Origin: Garcia nutans
Taxonomy: Eukaryota > Streptophyta > Magnoliopsida > Malpighiales > Euphorbiaceae
DNA length: 64,000 nucleotides
Reading direction: 5' to 3'
Assembly (NCBI GenBank): GCA_947685225.1
Contig: CANTUV010000032.1
Location: 23,071,501-23,135,500 of the forward strand
Made by a program: the position numbers and the translations under genes. Of this stretch, positions 36,625 through 50,279 are shown piece by piece (the stretch's first letter is position 1; each line of letters begins with the position of its first letter). The notes beneath the pieces are model-generated. The model had not been told where the DNA came from. It saw only the letters and a program-made list of their open reading frames with translations, and did not search any database.

Positions 36625-38569
36625 AATTTCATTAACACTAAAATTGGATTTATTTGGTTTAGAAAAAACTAGCATTCAATCATCTTTTCTAATCCTCGTG
36701 ACGATTATTGGTTAAATATGAAAGTTTTACCACCTGGTTTGCTTTAATTGTTGCTGCTATCTTCCTGCTCACTTGCCGTATCCCCTAAAATTTAGAATTT
36801 ATTTTCTTTATTATTTCTTATTTTTACAATTTTTTTTAAAATAAATGTTAAACAATATTTAAATTATAAACGAGTTAATGGTGATTATAAAATGTAATGC
36901 TTCTAATAATTAATGTTTGATATGGTTTTTTATATAATGTATGTTAGCTTAATTAACTATTGTTATTATCATTATTATTAATTCAGCTTACAGTCATTGT
37001 ACTTATTTATTTTGGTTATTTTATTCTTTTATATTTATATATTTGCTTCTTTGTTTCGTGCATTTATCTATCTATTTTATACTAGTAAATACTTATATAC
37101 ATAGATATTGATCACTTTACCTCATATACTTATTTATTTTATATTTAATAAATACTAAAAAAATAATATTATATGTATATACAAGTATCCATTTAATATA
37201 AAATATATAAATATAAAAGAGTAAATAATCAATATGTATTTATATAAGTGTTTGATAATACAAAATAAATAATTATAGAGACAATTATTGTGCCTATTAA
37301 CTTATAAAGAGGTTTAATAACATTTTTCATTGACATTTTTAATTAATTTTTAAAAGAGTTATGTTTTTTTATTTAATTTTGAGAGGGTATTATAATTTTA
37401 TAAAATAAAGACATAATGCTAATTGATGAAAGAATCTTAGTATTATATAATATTTAAATAGCATTTTTCAATATGTAAACTAATGACTTTTTCTTAAAGA
37501 TGTATTACATAACGAAGGGTAATAACGCCGAAGCTTATAGAATGAGAACTAAACATAAACGACGTAACAAAGTTGTTTGAATTATAAGTATGGGATAACA
37601 TATTAATTATTTCATTTTTAAGATTTAACTTAATTGATGAAATAATATTTAATATTAAATTAATTAAGTCATTTTAACTATTATATTTTTTTAATTAATT
37701 AGTTCTTCTATTTTTTTTGTTAATGAAATTCATTAATAAAAATAGATAAATAGTATAACAAAAATGAAATACCTAAACTATTTCCCCTATCACTCTTATT
37801 TTCTCTCTTATGAATTATTGTCAACCATTATCCTTTTTTTAATATTTTTTCTTTCTCTTTATTTTCTTTTTTGGTTTTTTCTTTTCCTCTCTTCCTTTTC
37901 TTATTTGTAAAAGATTAAAAAAATTAAGAATAAAAAATATCAAACGGCAACAATTGAAAGAACTATGGCGAGAAGGATGAAGTGGCAATGGTCAAAATAG
38001 TGAACCTCTACTCATTAGAGGATTGAGATACATAGTTTTGGATAAATGGATTTAGTTATTATTATAAATAAACTTTATGTCCTTTTCCATATATCCTTTA
38101 CTCATATTCATTCAAATAAAAATACTGATCTAATTAAAAAAATTATATTTTACAAGTTTTTATAGTAAAAAGTTATTCACTTTCTTTTGTTCCTTTTTTA
38201 GTTCTATGAATGTTATACAATGCTTCTTATTCTTTTTTTTTTTTAGATTTTTATTTCCATGATTGAGATAAAAGAAATTTAAGGGAAAATAATGGGTACT
38301 TTAGTCTTTTTATAGGTGTTATTAATAAAAAGTGATGAATACACAATATATGTTATTTTTAAATAATTATTATATATTCATGAGATATTTTAAAGAAAAT
38401 GTTTAAATTAATTATTTTAAATAAATTTATGTGATAGAATATATATAAATAAAATATTTTGGTTTTTAGGCATAATATGAGTTTATAGTATAGTCACATC
38501 AAATATAAGTAATGCTATTATCACAAATTGGACTAAAAAGATAAAATTGGATAGCGTTATAAAACACAC
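36625..38569. other. AT-rich spacer without visible gene
   Basis: Short A/T-rich and pyrimidine-rich stretches. I see no ORF, RNA gene or bounded element. Confidence 0.6.
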
Positions 38570-40113
38570 TAATAAAGCGAAAGTTTGATCAATATTTTAT
38601 ATAATTCTAATAATGATTTTAATTATTTTCCAATTGAATTTGATGGATTTTGTTTGTTTGAGTTAGAATTATATTATTTTAGCTTGGAAAGGCAAGATTC
38701 AAGGTTTTTAATGATTAATGGTACAAAATTAAAGAAAAATAAGCAAAAATAAAAAAAAAATACAAGTGTCACGCCCATAGTCCTTTAAGGGCACGACTCT
38801 GAAATTCAAATTGAGTTTGTCACACCAAAAATTAAAGAAAAATAAAAGTTCCAGAAGCAAAATAAATGTCACGATCGTGGCATTGAATAGCCACTCCCGT
38901 GAGATACATTTCTATACTACTTGAGCCAAGAAAAGGAAGAAAAGTCAGAGTTTGCAGTCTCCATTCAAAAGCCAATACCATGGCATTCAAAGGGGTACGA
39001 TCGTCGCCTACTTAGTCGCCATTTATAGCTAAAAAATGGCTCGAAATAGTCCATTCCAACCCAGGCTACGACAGTGGCACCTGTATGCCATGACCATAGA
39101 GTTAAAATTTATGACTTTTAGCCTAAAAAGTTAAACTTCGAAGATCAAAACAGTTGTAACTTGTTGTGTTCATACATTTGATAGTTTGCCACCACCAAGA
39201 AGCTTCCAAGAACTCTATATAAATACCTTTCCTCCAAGAATTCAAGCATGAAGAAAGAGAGATTGAAGTTAGGATAAAAATTTAGTTTAGAATATAGTTT
39301 GTATTGAGAAAATTCTATTTTTTTCTTTTAAGAGGAGTGAAATTAGGGTTCAAGTAAGAGATGCAAAAATCCAAGTGAAATTCTTCTTCAATAAAAAGAA
39401 CTAGAGCTTGATCTTTCTTATTATTTCAATTATGTTTTAAATTAATGTTAGTTGTGTTTTTATTCCAAATATAAGGAACTAAATTCTATTTAGGGTTGGT
39501 CCCTTGTATTGAGTTTACTATGAAATAATATATGCTTATTTGGTTTATCCTTGATTATTTTTGTTATCTCTGATCTTAATGCTTTGATTATTTGGCCAAT
39601 AATTAATTGAATTGAGATATTGTATAATGGAGCTAGAATGGAAGCATGACGTTAGTCCAAGAAGATAATAATCTTAAGCAAAATTTTCACTTAGAGATAA
39701 GGTTAAATACTTAAGAGGTTGATTCAAGATTCTCACAAAATCTAATAAATTGATTTAATTACGTGTGATCACGAGAATAGATAATTTAAGTACTTGAGAG
39801 AGACTAAAGCTTGATTTAGGAGAATCCAACCATTAATCGAAAGAAAAACTAAATTAAATCAATACTTTAGAAAATTCATAATAAATCAATAAATGTGACT
39901 TAACCCTAAGCTTTATATTATTACATTTCATTTCAAGCAAATTATTTTATTAAGTCTAGTTAATTCATAAATCAAACTATGTTATACAAATAATAATTAG
40001 TTTAATTATTTGGTACTTAGAACAACCCTACTCGTGGGAACAATACTCTACTTATAACTTTATTACTTGATACGACCTGTGCACTTGCAGATAGCTAGGC
40101 TCAAATTCTAATA
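38570..40113 (+). mobile_element. 5' LTR of the gag-protease element
   Basis: 1544 bp, matching 44009-45567 throughout with many substitutions and some indels, so the insertion is older than the other elements here. It contains short repeats around GGCACGAC/GTCGTGCC-like phrases (38770-39110). Confidence 0.9.
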
Positions 40114-40119
40114 AATTTT

Positions 40120-40137
40120 TGGCACCGTTGCCGGGAA
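40120..40137 (+). other. Primer-binding site (Asp tRNA type)
   Basis: TGGCACCGTTGCCGGGAA, a few bases inside the 5' LTR. It is close to the Asp-tRNA-type site TGGCGCCGTTGCC known from Athila-group elements, with one change. Confidence 0.8.
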
Positions 40138-40599
40138 GGCGAGCAATCTAATATTAATAATATTAAATTGTTATTGCTTTGGATTTTTATTTTATGTTTT
40201 AATTTCTTTACTTTTAATTGAAAATTTTTTGGTTTATATGCGAAGAAATTCAAATATAAACTTGAGCCATATAATCTAAAAATTGAATGACTTTTTAGGA
40301 AAAAGAAGAAGGAAAGGAAAGTGTGGGAAACAATGTAAGGAACTTCAGCAGTAACTCTTAAAATTGACAATCCAACCGACTCTTCTGACTAAGAACCAAT
40401 CATGGCGGATCCATAAAATATGATACTTAAGCAATATATTATGCCCTCTGCTCAATCGAGATCTAGCATAGCTAAACCACCAATACAAGCCAAACACTTT
40501 TGACCTTAAGCCAACAGTTATTAGTTTAATTCAATAATCAGTTTTTCATGGCTTACCACATGAAGATGCTTAAAATCATATATCTAATTTCTTAGAAAT

Positions 40600-41270
40600 G
40601 TGTGATACTTTTAAAATTAATGGTGTATCTAATTATGCAATTCATTTGTGACTTTTTTTAGTTTCTCTAAAAGATCAAGCAAATGATTGGCTTACTTCCA
40701 AGCCACCAGACATGTTCACAACATGGGATTAATTAGCTATAACTTTTCTTGCAAAATACTTCCCACCAGCAAAAATGGCTAAATTGAGAAATGATATCAC
40801 AAGCTTTATTCAACTTGATAGAGAAAGTTTATATAAAGCTTGGGAACGTTTCAAAAATTTGCAAAGGAAGTGTCCGCACTATGGAGTCCCTGAATGACTT
40901 TTGATTCAAACTTTCTATAATGGTCTTCATCCAAATATTAAAGGAAAAGTTGATGTAGCAGCGAGAGGTGCAATTATGAACAAAGCTTATTCAGAAGCAA
41001 ATGATTTGATTGAAGAAATGGTAGCAAATGACTACCATTGGACTTCAAAATGAGGTATGCATAAAAGAGTTGCAGGTTTATATGAAATTGATAATTTTTC
41101 TTTGCTTGCAACTAAGGTAGATACAATCGCTAAGAAATTAGAGCATGTCAACCTATCTTCATCTTCTCCAGCATGTGAAGACTGCGGAGGAAGCCATGAA
41201 ACAACATATTATAGAATTGTGGTGCAAGTCCAATTTTTGGAAAATCAAAATAGGAGTCTAAATTTTTAAG
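40600..41270 (+). pseudogene. gag: Retrotransposon gag (capsid) domain
   Basis: Reading across stops gives SLKDQANDWLTSKPPDMF, AITFLAKYFPPAKMAKLRND and RESLYKAWERFKNLQRKCPHYGVPE. Next come LLIQTFYNGLHPNIKGKVD and AYSEANDLIEEMVANDYHW. This is the gag capsid domain of Athila-type elements. The open part 41057-41269 ends with ACEDCGGSHETTYY, a C-x2-C-x3-H knuckle remnant. Stops at about 40668, 40729, 40894 and 41051 break the frame. In this family gag forms the particle that packages RNA. Confidence 0.85.
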
Positions 41271-42423
41271 AAAACACTTACAACCCAACATGGAGGAATC
41301 ATCCTAATTTGTCATGGGGAAATCAGAACAACCATAAGGCACCATATCAGCCTCTATATATGAGAAATCAAAACCAAGGTTCTACTCATGAGAAGCCATC
41401 TTACGAGTTTGCCCTGGAGAAATTTATTGGAGCAACATCGGAATGATTTGACAAAATTTAAAAATAATATAATATGCCTGAATCATGAATGGAACAAATT
41501 ATAGTCCAAATAGAAACCTTAAAATTCAAGTTGGTCAAATAGCAAGTTCTCTTAATGCTCGACCACAAGAAGCTCTTCCAAGCCAACCAAAAATCAATCC
41601 AAGAGAACATTGTAAGGCTATTTTCCTAAATAGCATAAAACTTGAAGATTCTTCACTAGAGCTCCCAATTCTACAAATCCCTTCTTCTTAACCTACAATG
41701 AAAGAAAATGAAGCTGAACAAGTGGAGACACTAGTTAAGCAAGATGTTAAACCTTATGTGCCACCTATTCATTTTTATCAAAGTCTAAAGAAAAAGATGA
41801 AGGAGAATGCAGTGATTACACTTACTAGAGAGTCCAGTAATGTTCTTTAGGATAAGATCCCTTCAAAACTTAAAGATCCAGAGAGTTTTTCTATTTCTTG
41901 CAAAATTGGTGAAATTAATTTCCAAAATGCTTTATGTGATTTAGGTTTTAACATTAGTTTAATGTGTTTTTCAATTTTTAGGAGATTAAGATTCATACAA
42001 ATGAAGCCCACAAAGATGTTATTACAACTTGCAGATAGTTCAGTCAAGTATCCGATGGAAATTGTCGAAAATATACAAGTTAAAGTGGATAAATTCTACT
42101 GATTTCATGATCTTAGATATATATGAGGATATGGATATTCCACTAATTTTAGGGAGACCTTTCTTAGCAACTGCAAATGCTATAATTAATGTGGAAGGTG
42201 GCAATCTTATTTTGAAAGTAGGGAATGAATATGTAGAATTCAATATGACAACTTCACAAAAAGACCCTTCTTTTACAAATGACAGCAAGAAAGTAGATAA
42301 TTCTCCCATTACTTTTGAAGCGATTATGCAAGCACCACTTGAAGGATATAAAGATCTTGGGAAAAATCACATAGTAAGCAAGATCTTGGGTGAGGAAGTG
42401 ATTTGTGATGTTTCACCTTGAGG
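41270..42423 (+). pseudogene. Gag-linker and aspartic protease
   Basis: A proline-rich linker (41485-41691) is followed near 41890 by SCKIGEINFQNALCDLGFNISLM. It holds the D-L-G active-site motif of the gag-asp protease family (usual next residue Ala, here Phe). KPTKMLLQLADSSVKYP comes next. The frame shifts near 42080, then 42029-42421 runs open with DFMILDIYEDMDIPLILGRPFLATANAIINVEGG, the protease end. The frame stops at 42419-42421, where polymerase would follow in a complete element. It would mature the particle. Confidence 0.85.
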
Positions 42424-43995
42424 ATTAAAAGTTATAGTCAAGCTAAAGACTATAATTAACGCTTATTAGGAGGCAACCCAATGTTTTATTTAAACTTTTT
42501 CTTTTCTTTTAGTTTTATTTTTGTGATTTGATATTGTGTTTTGAGTTTTTGTTTTAGAATAAACTTGGATGAAAATGAGTTTTTGAAGGGATCCTTCTTG
42601 CCAAGAAAAAAAAATCAAGAATAGACATGTACACCCCCCTTCACCACCCAATGCCTAAACCACTGAGGACAGTGACAATCTTCAAGCTTGGGGGAGTAGT
42701 TTAGCCCTCAAAAAATTCAGTAAAGTATTCTATTCCCTTCTAAATTTATTTATTTCTTTCATAAATGTTGGGATATAAAGTATCTACTGAAATTTTTTTT
42801 TGAGCATGGTAAAAATTTTAAAATTTTACTTGAAATCTTGCACTTGAATGATTGAGTTCATGATAGATCAATACTTATTTGTGATTTATCGATGAGAATT
42901 ATATTGATATACTTAAATTTATCTCTTAAAATTTTAAAATTTGAGGTGAAAATTTTGTGAAGAGCTGTATTTTATAGATTTTGACCTGAATGCATTCTTG
43001 ATATTAATTGAAAGTTATCAATTATGTATGCTTACTTAGAGAAGGCTTCTACTCTTTTGTCATTTATTTTTGATTATCTTATGCCTAAGCCTAGAACATG
43101 TTTAAAAGAACTTTTGAGGTGAAATTGAACATTGCTAAGTAGAAGAAAAAATTATTTAGGCATTGTTTGTGTAGCTAAATTCTTATATCCACCATATTTA
43201 AAAATTGTCTTCGGTTGTCCCTTTTGAGCCAAAATTGATTATTTTTAAGCTTTTAGTTCTTTTCATATAAGTAGCTTAAATAACTACCTTTTTGATGTTG
43301 ATTATCTTTTGACATATTTTTTTACTGTAAATATATTTATGCTCAATTGAATTTAGAGAACATCATATCTTCTACAAATAAACCTCCTAATATAAGTTCA
43401 AGTTTGGGGAAAAATAAAATAAATAAAATAGAAAAATAAGAAAATATTTATATCCCCATAACTAAAGTATGTCAAAATAAGGGAGGATAAATCAAGTTAA
43501 GCAAAGGAGCAGAGCAAAGAATTTTCCGACAACAATATGAGGAAGAGCTGCAACCATAGGTAATTTATAGTTGGAGGATATTCAAAAGGTAAAAGACCTA
43601 TTTACTAAACATCACTTTAGCCTTAACCCTTTTAGACCTCATTTTAAGCTTAAAAAGACCTTTGATTTTCCTTGAGTTAGTTAGGTCTGTTTTGTGGAGA
43701 AAGTTTGATTAAACTTGCATATGAGATGGGAGAGTTTCTTTGAACTCCATAAAAATTTTTAATAAATAAAGAGAGTATATGCCTGAAGTGCAATAATTGG
43801 TTACAATTGGCTAAAACATCTTGAATGCATAAAGGGAAAATGAAGTAAGTATATTTATGAAACTTGATTTAGAATTGAATTTTGAAATTTTACTTGTTAA
43901 AATTTTTGTACTAAAATCCTAAGAATGCTTAACACCTAATGAGGCCTATTGTGAATGAAATTATTCTTGTCGCTTGAGGATAAGCAACGATCTAA
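42424..43995 (+). other. Post-polymerase non-coding block of the element
   Basis: No ORF above noise. The block has GGAGGCAACCCAATG (42469-42483), ACCACTGAGGACAGTG (42658-42673) and CTTGGGGGAGTAG (42688-42700), phrases known downstream of integrase in related elements. Confidence 0.6.
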
Positions 43996-44008
43996 GCTTG
44001 GGAGAGTT
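43994..44008 (+). other. Polypurine tract before the 3' LTR
   Basis: AAGCTTGGGAGAGTT, directly before the 3' LTR start at 44009. Purine-rich as expected. Confidence 0.65.
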
Positions 44009-45567
44009 TGATAGAGTGAAAGTTTGATTAATATTTTATGTATTTATAACCATGATTTTAATTATTTTCAATTGAAATTTATGAATTTTGTTTGTTTAAG
44101 TTAGAATTATATTATTTTAGCTTAGAAAGGCAAGATTCATGGTTTTTAATGATTAGTGGTGCAAAATTGAAGACAAGTAAGCAAAAATGAAGAAAATACA
44201 AGTGTCCCGCCCATGACCTTTCAAGGCCATGACCCTAGGATTCAAATTGAGTTTGTCACACCAAAAATTAAAGAAAAATAAAAGTTCCAGAAGTAAAATG
44301 GATGCCACGGCTGTGGCATTGAATAACCATGCCCGTGAGACATATTTATGTACTACTTGAGCTAAGAAAAGAAAGAAAAGTCAGAGTTTGCAGCCTCCAT
44401 TCAAAAGCCACGACCGTGGCATTCACAGGGGCACAATCGTGACCCACTTAGCCGCCATTTACGGTTGAAAAATGGCTCGAAACAGTCAATTCCAACCTAG
44501 GCCACGACCATGGCACCCATATGCCAAGATCGTGGAGTTGAAATTTATGACTTTTAGCCATAAAAGTTGAACTTTGCAGATCAAAACAGCTGTAACTTGT
44601 TGGGTTTAATGCATTTACTAGTTTGCACCACCAAAAAGCTTCGAAGCAATTTATATAAACACCTTTGCTCCAACAATTCAAGCATGAAAAAATAGAGATT
44701 TAGAAATTTACTTTAGAATATAGTTGTTATTGAGAAAATTCAATTCTTTCTTTTGAGAGGAGTGAAATTAGGGTTCAAGGAAGAGATTCATGAATACAAG
44801 TGGAATTCTTCTCAATCAAAAGAACTAGAGTTTGATCTTTCTTATTATTCCAATTATGTTTTCAATTAATGTTTATTGTGTTTTCATTCCAAATATGAGG
44901 AACTAAGTTCTATTTAGGGTTGGTCCCTTGTATTGAATTTACTATGAAATAATATATGATTATTTGATTTAATTTAAGTTTATCCTTGATTATTTTATTA
45001 TCTTTGATCTTAATGCTTTGATTATCTGGGCAATAATTAATTGAATTGAGAAGTTGTGTGATGGAGCGAGAGTGGAAGCATGACATTAGTCCAAGGAGAT
45101 AACAATCTTAAACAAGTTTTTCACTTAGAGATAAAGTTAAACCCTTAAGAGGTTGATTCAAGATTCTCACAAAACCTAGTGAATTGATTTAATTACTTGT
45201 GGTCATGAAAGTAGATATAAGAATTAAATTTATATTAGCTTGAGTACTTGAGAGAGACTAAAGCTTGATTTAGAAGAATTCAGCCATTAATTGAAAGAAA
45301 AACCGAATTAAATTAATACTTTAAAAAATTCATAATAAATCAATAAATGTGACTTAACCCTAAGCTTTATATTATTAAATTTTATTTCAAACAACTTATT
45401 TTATTAAGTCTAGTTAATTCATAAATCAAACTGTGTTATTCAAATAATAATTAGTTTAATTGTTTGTTACTTAAAACAACCCTCCTCGTGGGAATGATAC
45501 TCTACTTATCACATTATTACTTAATACGACCTGTGCACTTGTAGATAGCCAGGCTCGAGTCCTAACA
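44009..45567 (+). mobile_element. 3' LTR of the gag-protease element
   Basis: 1559 bp, TGATAGAG to CCTAACA. Partner of 38570-40113. Confidence 0.9.
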
Positions 45568-47935
45568 CACATACACACACACATATGTATATGAAAATTA
45601 AATATAAAAAAATTCATAAAGAGTATAATTATAGTAGTCCTCTCTCTTAATTAAAAAAAAAACCATTGATATCATATGTGATTTTATTAGAATATAAATA
45701 TCTTCTAAAATTTTTAGCAGTATCATCATTAAAATATTAGCATAATATATTGAATAACTTTAATCAGTTAAATTAATTAATAAATTTAATTAATTAAATG
45801 TGTCTCATATCTTATGTCTTATATTCAAAATATTAATAAATTAATATTAAATAGAAATTGAATAAAATTCATTGATATGATATTTGAAACTAAATATTAA
45901 TAAAAGATACCTATATATATATAATCAGGTCGAGTTCGGATAGGGTAATACAAAATTTGCATCCGATCCAAACTCATCTCGGGTATAATTTTTATAATTC
46001 ATTTTTCATAAAATATTAATAAATTAATATTTATTATGTATTTTATTCAAAATGAAATAATATTAAATAGAAATTGCATAAAATTCATTGATATGATATT
46101 TGAAACTAAATATTAATAAAAGATATCTAAAAAAAGATATATAATCAGATCAAGTTCGGGTAGGGTGATACATAATTTGCATATGATCTAATTTCGTCTC
46201 AGGTATAATTTTTATAATTCATTTTTTTCCTTAACTATAAACAGATCGAGTGTTATCCTATCTAATTAGATCATATAGAATCAAATGTCTATTAGATCAG
46301 ACAAAATTATCATTCCTAAAAATGTCTTCTAGAAAGTAAAATTTTCAAAATCATATTTTATATATTTCATATTTAGTGTGAAAATGGTTTTTATCTAATT
46401 AGGAAAATCTAGAACTTAGTAATATTACCAAATGTATTTTCTAAAAAAAATTAAACTAAAATAAAAAATATCACACACATTATCTTAAAAATAAAGTCAT
46501 CCATCTTTTTCCTTTTTCTGGTCTTGTGAGATGAGGACTCCTATTTTCCATACTTAAACCAATGTTGTCTTATGATTCAATCTCTAACTCACATGCTAAT
46601 CACAAGTAATTAGAAGTGGCAATGAGTATTGTATCCCTAAAATTTATCCTACTTGAGTTCGAACCTGTTTAAGTTTAAAATATTCATACCCGTCCCAAAT
46701 CAAATTATAGTTACAATTTTACTATTCACACTCATCTCAAACCATTTTAATATTACCCCTACCCATTTAAATATAAAAATTTAAAAAATATTATAAAATT
46801 TAAATTATAAAATTATATTTTTTCAATTAAATAATTATAAATAAAAATTTTATAACAACGCAATTTTATTAAAATAATTTTATACCATATATTTCTATAA
46901 TTAAAATAAAATATAATAAATATATAATTAAAATTTAATTAAATATATCTAACATATATATAAAGGTTCGAGTAGCGGATACCTATGAATATATACTTAA
47001 ATCCAATCGAACCTGTTACGGATAATAAAAATACTATATGTATCCGCCCAATTCTGTTTATAAATTATCCATATTCTATATGAACATATCAAAATAAGAT
47101 AGATTAGATATTCTAAATTATCCAATACATTATTATCTATACTAGTAATCATCATCAATGGCCGTTGACCACTGATAGTCGCCACCAGTTGTTGGCAACC
47201 ACCATAATTCATAATGTTTATATGTCTTTTCTTTTATTTAACAATAAAACTAAAAAAATATAAAATGTTTTGTAAGTTTAAAAATGTTTATAGTCTTATA
47301 AATTGAAACTTTGAATATTTTTAATTAATTTTCAATATTGATTAAACACTAGAAAATTAATTTTTGAAAATATTCTTCATAAAATATTTTCTTTAAATAT
47401 TTTATAATAACTATTATTCTTCATAAATCAAATAGAGCTTGAATTGCCTATTATTATTATAGTAAGCACTTACCCGCATGTTGTGCGATGATGAAAATAA
47501 TAAAATATAAATAAATATATTTAATAATAAATAAATATAAAATAATTTGTATATAAATTAATAACATATTCTATTATAAAAAATACAAAATAAAATATTC
47601 ATCTCGATTTTTATGAATTTTTTTGAAGCAATATAAGTGAGTATATAATCTTTTTATTTCATAACTTAATAATTTTACTAATTAAGAATAAAATTTACAC
47701 ACATTTTTACTATAAAAATTATAAATTCTATTTACAAAGATAAAAATAAAAAATAGAAATTCAAGTTGCTTAGGAATATCAAAAATTATATATTTTATTA
47801 TTTAATTTTTAAATTCATAAAAATATATAAATTAATTATTATAAATAAACTATTAATTTATAATTAATTTATTATAAATATTAAAATTCATATTTTTTAA
47901 CTTTTTAAATTTTTTAAAAAATATATAAATCAATC
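45568..47935. other. AT-rich spacer with a duplicated 0.2-kb block
   Basis: No gene found. It contains the tandem pair listed next and, at 46610-47040, phrases such as GGATACC and TATCCGCC. I do not assign these to a family. Confidence 0.6.
45820..46226. repeat. Tandem pair of about 216-bp units
   Basis: The units are about 45820-46009 and 46042-46226. Both contain the block around ATAGAAATTG (45851 and 46067, 216 apart), and GATATGATATTTGAAAC follows. A TCGGATAGGGT or TCGGGTAGGGT segment and a common TATAATTTTTATAATTCATTTTT end also recur. Confidence 0.85.
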
Positions 47936-48352
47936 TGGTGATACCCACCAAGTTTCTAGAAGCCCAGTCCTAGTCCTAACGGGGCTAATTAGGCCAAACC
48001 TGGCTCCTTTGTTGCCCATGATCAAGTCTCAACCTTGGCATCCTGTTTTTGAGCTCCTTAGTATGTGGCAGACAAACTTCTGACACAACAGGCACACAAT
48101 ACTATCGTAACCAAAAAATTTGCTGACATATGCAGAAGCTGCCCCCTGGCCTCCACTATAAATAGGAGTGGACCCTCACAGGTAAATAATCTTTTTTACA
48201 CTTCTTTAACCTTCCTCTCTATAGACAAATCAATCACCGACTTAAGCATCGGAGTTTCTCCCTCGGAGCCCGGTCCCTTTTCCATTGTCTTGCAGGTGGA
48301 GGAACCAGTTGCATTCGAGCCCGAGCAGTCTCTAGAGTCAATCTCTTCATCA
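47936..48352 (+). mobile_element. 5' LTR of the Tat-like element
   Basis: 417 bp. Its end TCATCA and its last 380 bp match the 3' LTR. The start TGGTGATACC is less certain. Confidence 0.85.
48157..48164 (+). promoter_or_regulatory. TATA box of the 5' LTR
   Basis: TATAAATA in the context CCACTATAAATAGGAG, conserved exactly in the 3' LTR at 60654. Confidence 0.75.
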
Positions 48353-48353
48353 G

Positions 48354-48374
48354 TGGTGCTGTGAATGTGGACAA
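48354..48374 (+). other. Putative primer-binding site of the Tat-like element
   Basis: TGGTGCTGTGAATGTGG starts two bases after the LTR. It resembles the TGGCGCCG-type site of Tat-group elements but with several changes, so it is tentative. Confidence 0.4.
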
Positions 48375-48389
48375 GCTAATCCTTGAGTA

Positions 48390-49079
48390 ATGGACAATGG
48401 GACTCAAGAAGCGACCTTAAGCCCCAAAAAGCCACACTCGCACTCTAAGCAACAAGTTACCATCACCGCCACCGTACATAGTACAACATCGCCAAATTCG
48501 ATCCTCCACATTCCCACCAAGAACAAATCCATCCTCAGCCCCTGCAATACCCTTAACCACTGTTGCCCCATTAGTACATCTAGCTTCAAATGTGGTGTAT
48601 TCCCTGAACCTGTCAGACCAGTTAGTAAGGGAACTCATAGCCACATTGAGACACTTCATAAGAGTCTTTGAACAGCAAATTGATGAGAACCCACCAGTAA
48701 AGCATCCTGAATGTTTAGAGAAAGACCTAGCCCAAACTCCATCCCCAAACCATCAAATGTTGCCCACTCCACCACCAGACTACCATACAGAGCCACATCA
48801 ACCAATATACCATTGCCAGAACCCTAGCATGGACTAGACTGACCATACCAAACCAGAGAAGTTTCTTCGAAGCCAGATAACAGAGTTAGAAGATGGCTTT
48901 GTTCTCATGAGTGTTCTACTTCTCAGATGTATATCCCGTCGACTCTGGTCGTGAGTCAGCCTATACTAAAAGAAGTAATAATGATAGTAGATGACATAAA
49001 TGCCCTGGTGGATGATAAAATTAAGCGAATGTGCAGGGAATTGCCTTGCAGTATGATGTCGTCTTTCGCTTCCCTTTGT
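48390..49079 (+). other. Gag leader region, degenerate
   Basis: Short frames 48390-48671 and 48592-48837 rich in Pro, His, Gln and Ser. They resemble the unstructured N-terminus of Tat-type gag but have no domain I can name. Confidence 0.45.
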
Positions 49080-50040
49080 CTAAGGAGATACTGACTGAGA
49101 TATGTCCTAACTTCTGCGTACCGAAGTTAAAGGAGTACGACTGAACAACTAATCCTCAAACTTATGTTAACGGTTTCTTCAATACTGCTCTTCTTTATAC
49201 AACTTCATATTCCACTCTGTGTAAACTCTTTCCAAATACCCTAACCTTGAATACCTAAATTTGGTATAAGAACTTGGAGCCATACTCAAATTTTAACTTC
49301 AGCCAGTTCACCGAGCTTTTCATTAATAAGTTTGTCACCTCTATTAACCTTGGTAGTACCTCGGCTAATTTATTCAAAGTTGTGCAGAAGCCCAATGAAA
49401 CATTGCGATAGCATGTAGATAGGTTCATTGAAATGGTAGCAAAAATCCCAAAGATGAATTTTGAAATAGCTTTGGAAGCACTGGTTTGTAAAACTGAGTG
49501 CCGGACATTCTCCCATTCCTTGTGTAAGAACTCGCCCTAGGATTTTATAGAGCTAATGGCTCGATCCCATAAGTACATCCATGTAAAGGAGAATGATAAA
49601 CTATGGGATGAGCTCCATGACAACTGTAAGAATCAGACTAAAACATCCAAGAGCCCTGATGAATCCTAGAAGCCTGAACCTCCAAAACAAAGCTCCCAGA
49701 AGCAAGACATCCCTAGGCCAAGCAAGACGAACCCATTATGGAGAGGCTATATTTACACTTCGCAGAGGCAGCTGAACCATTCAGCCTCATACCACATTTA
49801 TCTCGTCTCAGAGGCTCCTGAGCACTTTCACCCCCTCTGACTACCTTAAGGGCAAGTATATTGCAGTGGCTCAAAGAAAATAATGAGGTAAATTGGCCCA
49901 AGCCAATGGAGGAAGACCCTAATAGGGACCAGGGACTATACTACGATTTTCATAGGGGTCATGGTCACAAAACCAATGACTGTGGTAGGCTGAAGAATGA
50001 AATTGAAAGGTCATCTTAAACAGTTTGTTATTGCTCTAAG
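49080..50040 (+). pseudogene. gag: Tat-like gag
   Basis: Across stops the frame gives IWYKNLEPYSNFNFSQFTEL, FINKFVTSINLGSTSANLF and VVQKPNETLR. HVDRFIEMVAKIPKMNFE and ALEALVCKTECRTFSHSL follow, and this is the gag capsid domain. The nucleocapsid segment reads DFHRGHGHKTNDCGRLKNEI (about 49944-50005). It is the single H-x-D/C-type box usual in this group. Stops at about 49255, 49408, 49537 and 49668 break it. Confidence 0.85.
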
Positions 50041-50279
50041 GGATGACAATAAACTAGGGTCAGGCTCCGAGCCATCTCGAAGTTCTAAAAAGGCTCTTGC
50101 AGGAGTTATACATGTTATAACAGGTGGAGAACACTATAATATAGTAGAAACCTCGAGGAAACGAAAGGCAAAGAAAGTTTTCTCTATGATGAAAGTGCCC
50201 TAGTGCAAAAGCCCAATCATCACTTTTCATCCAGAAGAGTCTTGTCAAGTGACTAAACCACATACTGATGCCCCATTGG

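Larger units (their letters stand above)
38570..45567 (+). mobile_element. Gypsy element with gag and protease only (no RT, no integrase)
   Basis: About 7.0 kb with LTRs 38570-40113 and 44009-45567. Flanks CACAC and CACAT form a 5-bp TSD with one mismatch, and the left LTR has lost its TG start (TAATAAAG against TGATAGAG). A primer-binding site follows the left LTR. Internal gag and aspartic protease are followed directly by a non-coding block (GGAGGCAACCCAATG near 42470, AAGCTTGGGGGAGTAG near 42684). In related Athila-like plant elements that block lies after integrase. Reverse transcriptase, RNase H and integrase are absent. The layout resembles the published TR-GAG class of non-autonomous elements. 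Confidence 0.88.
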
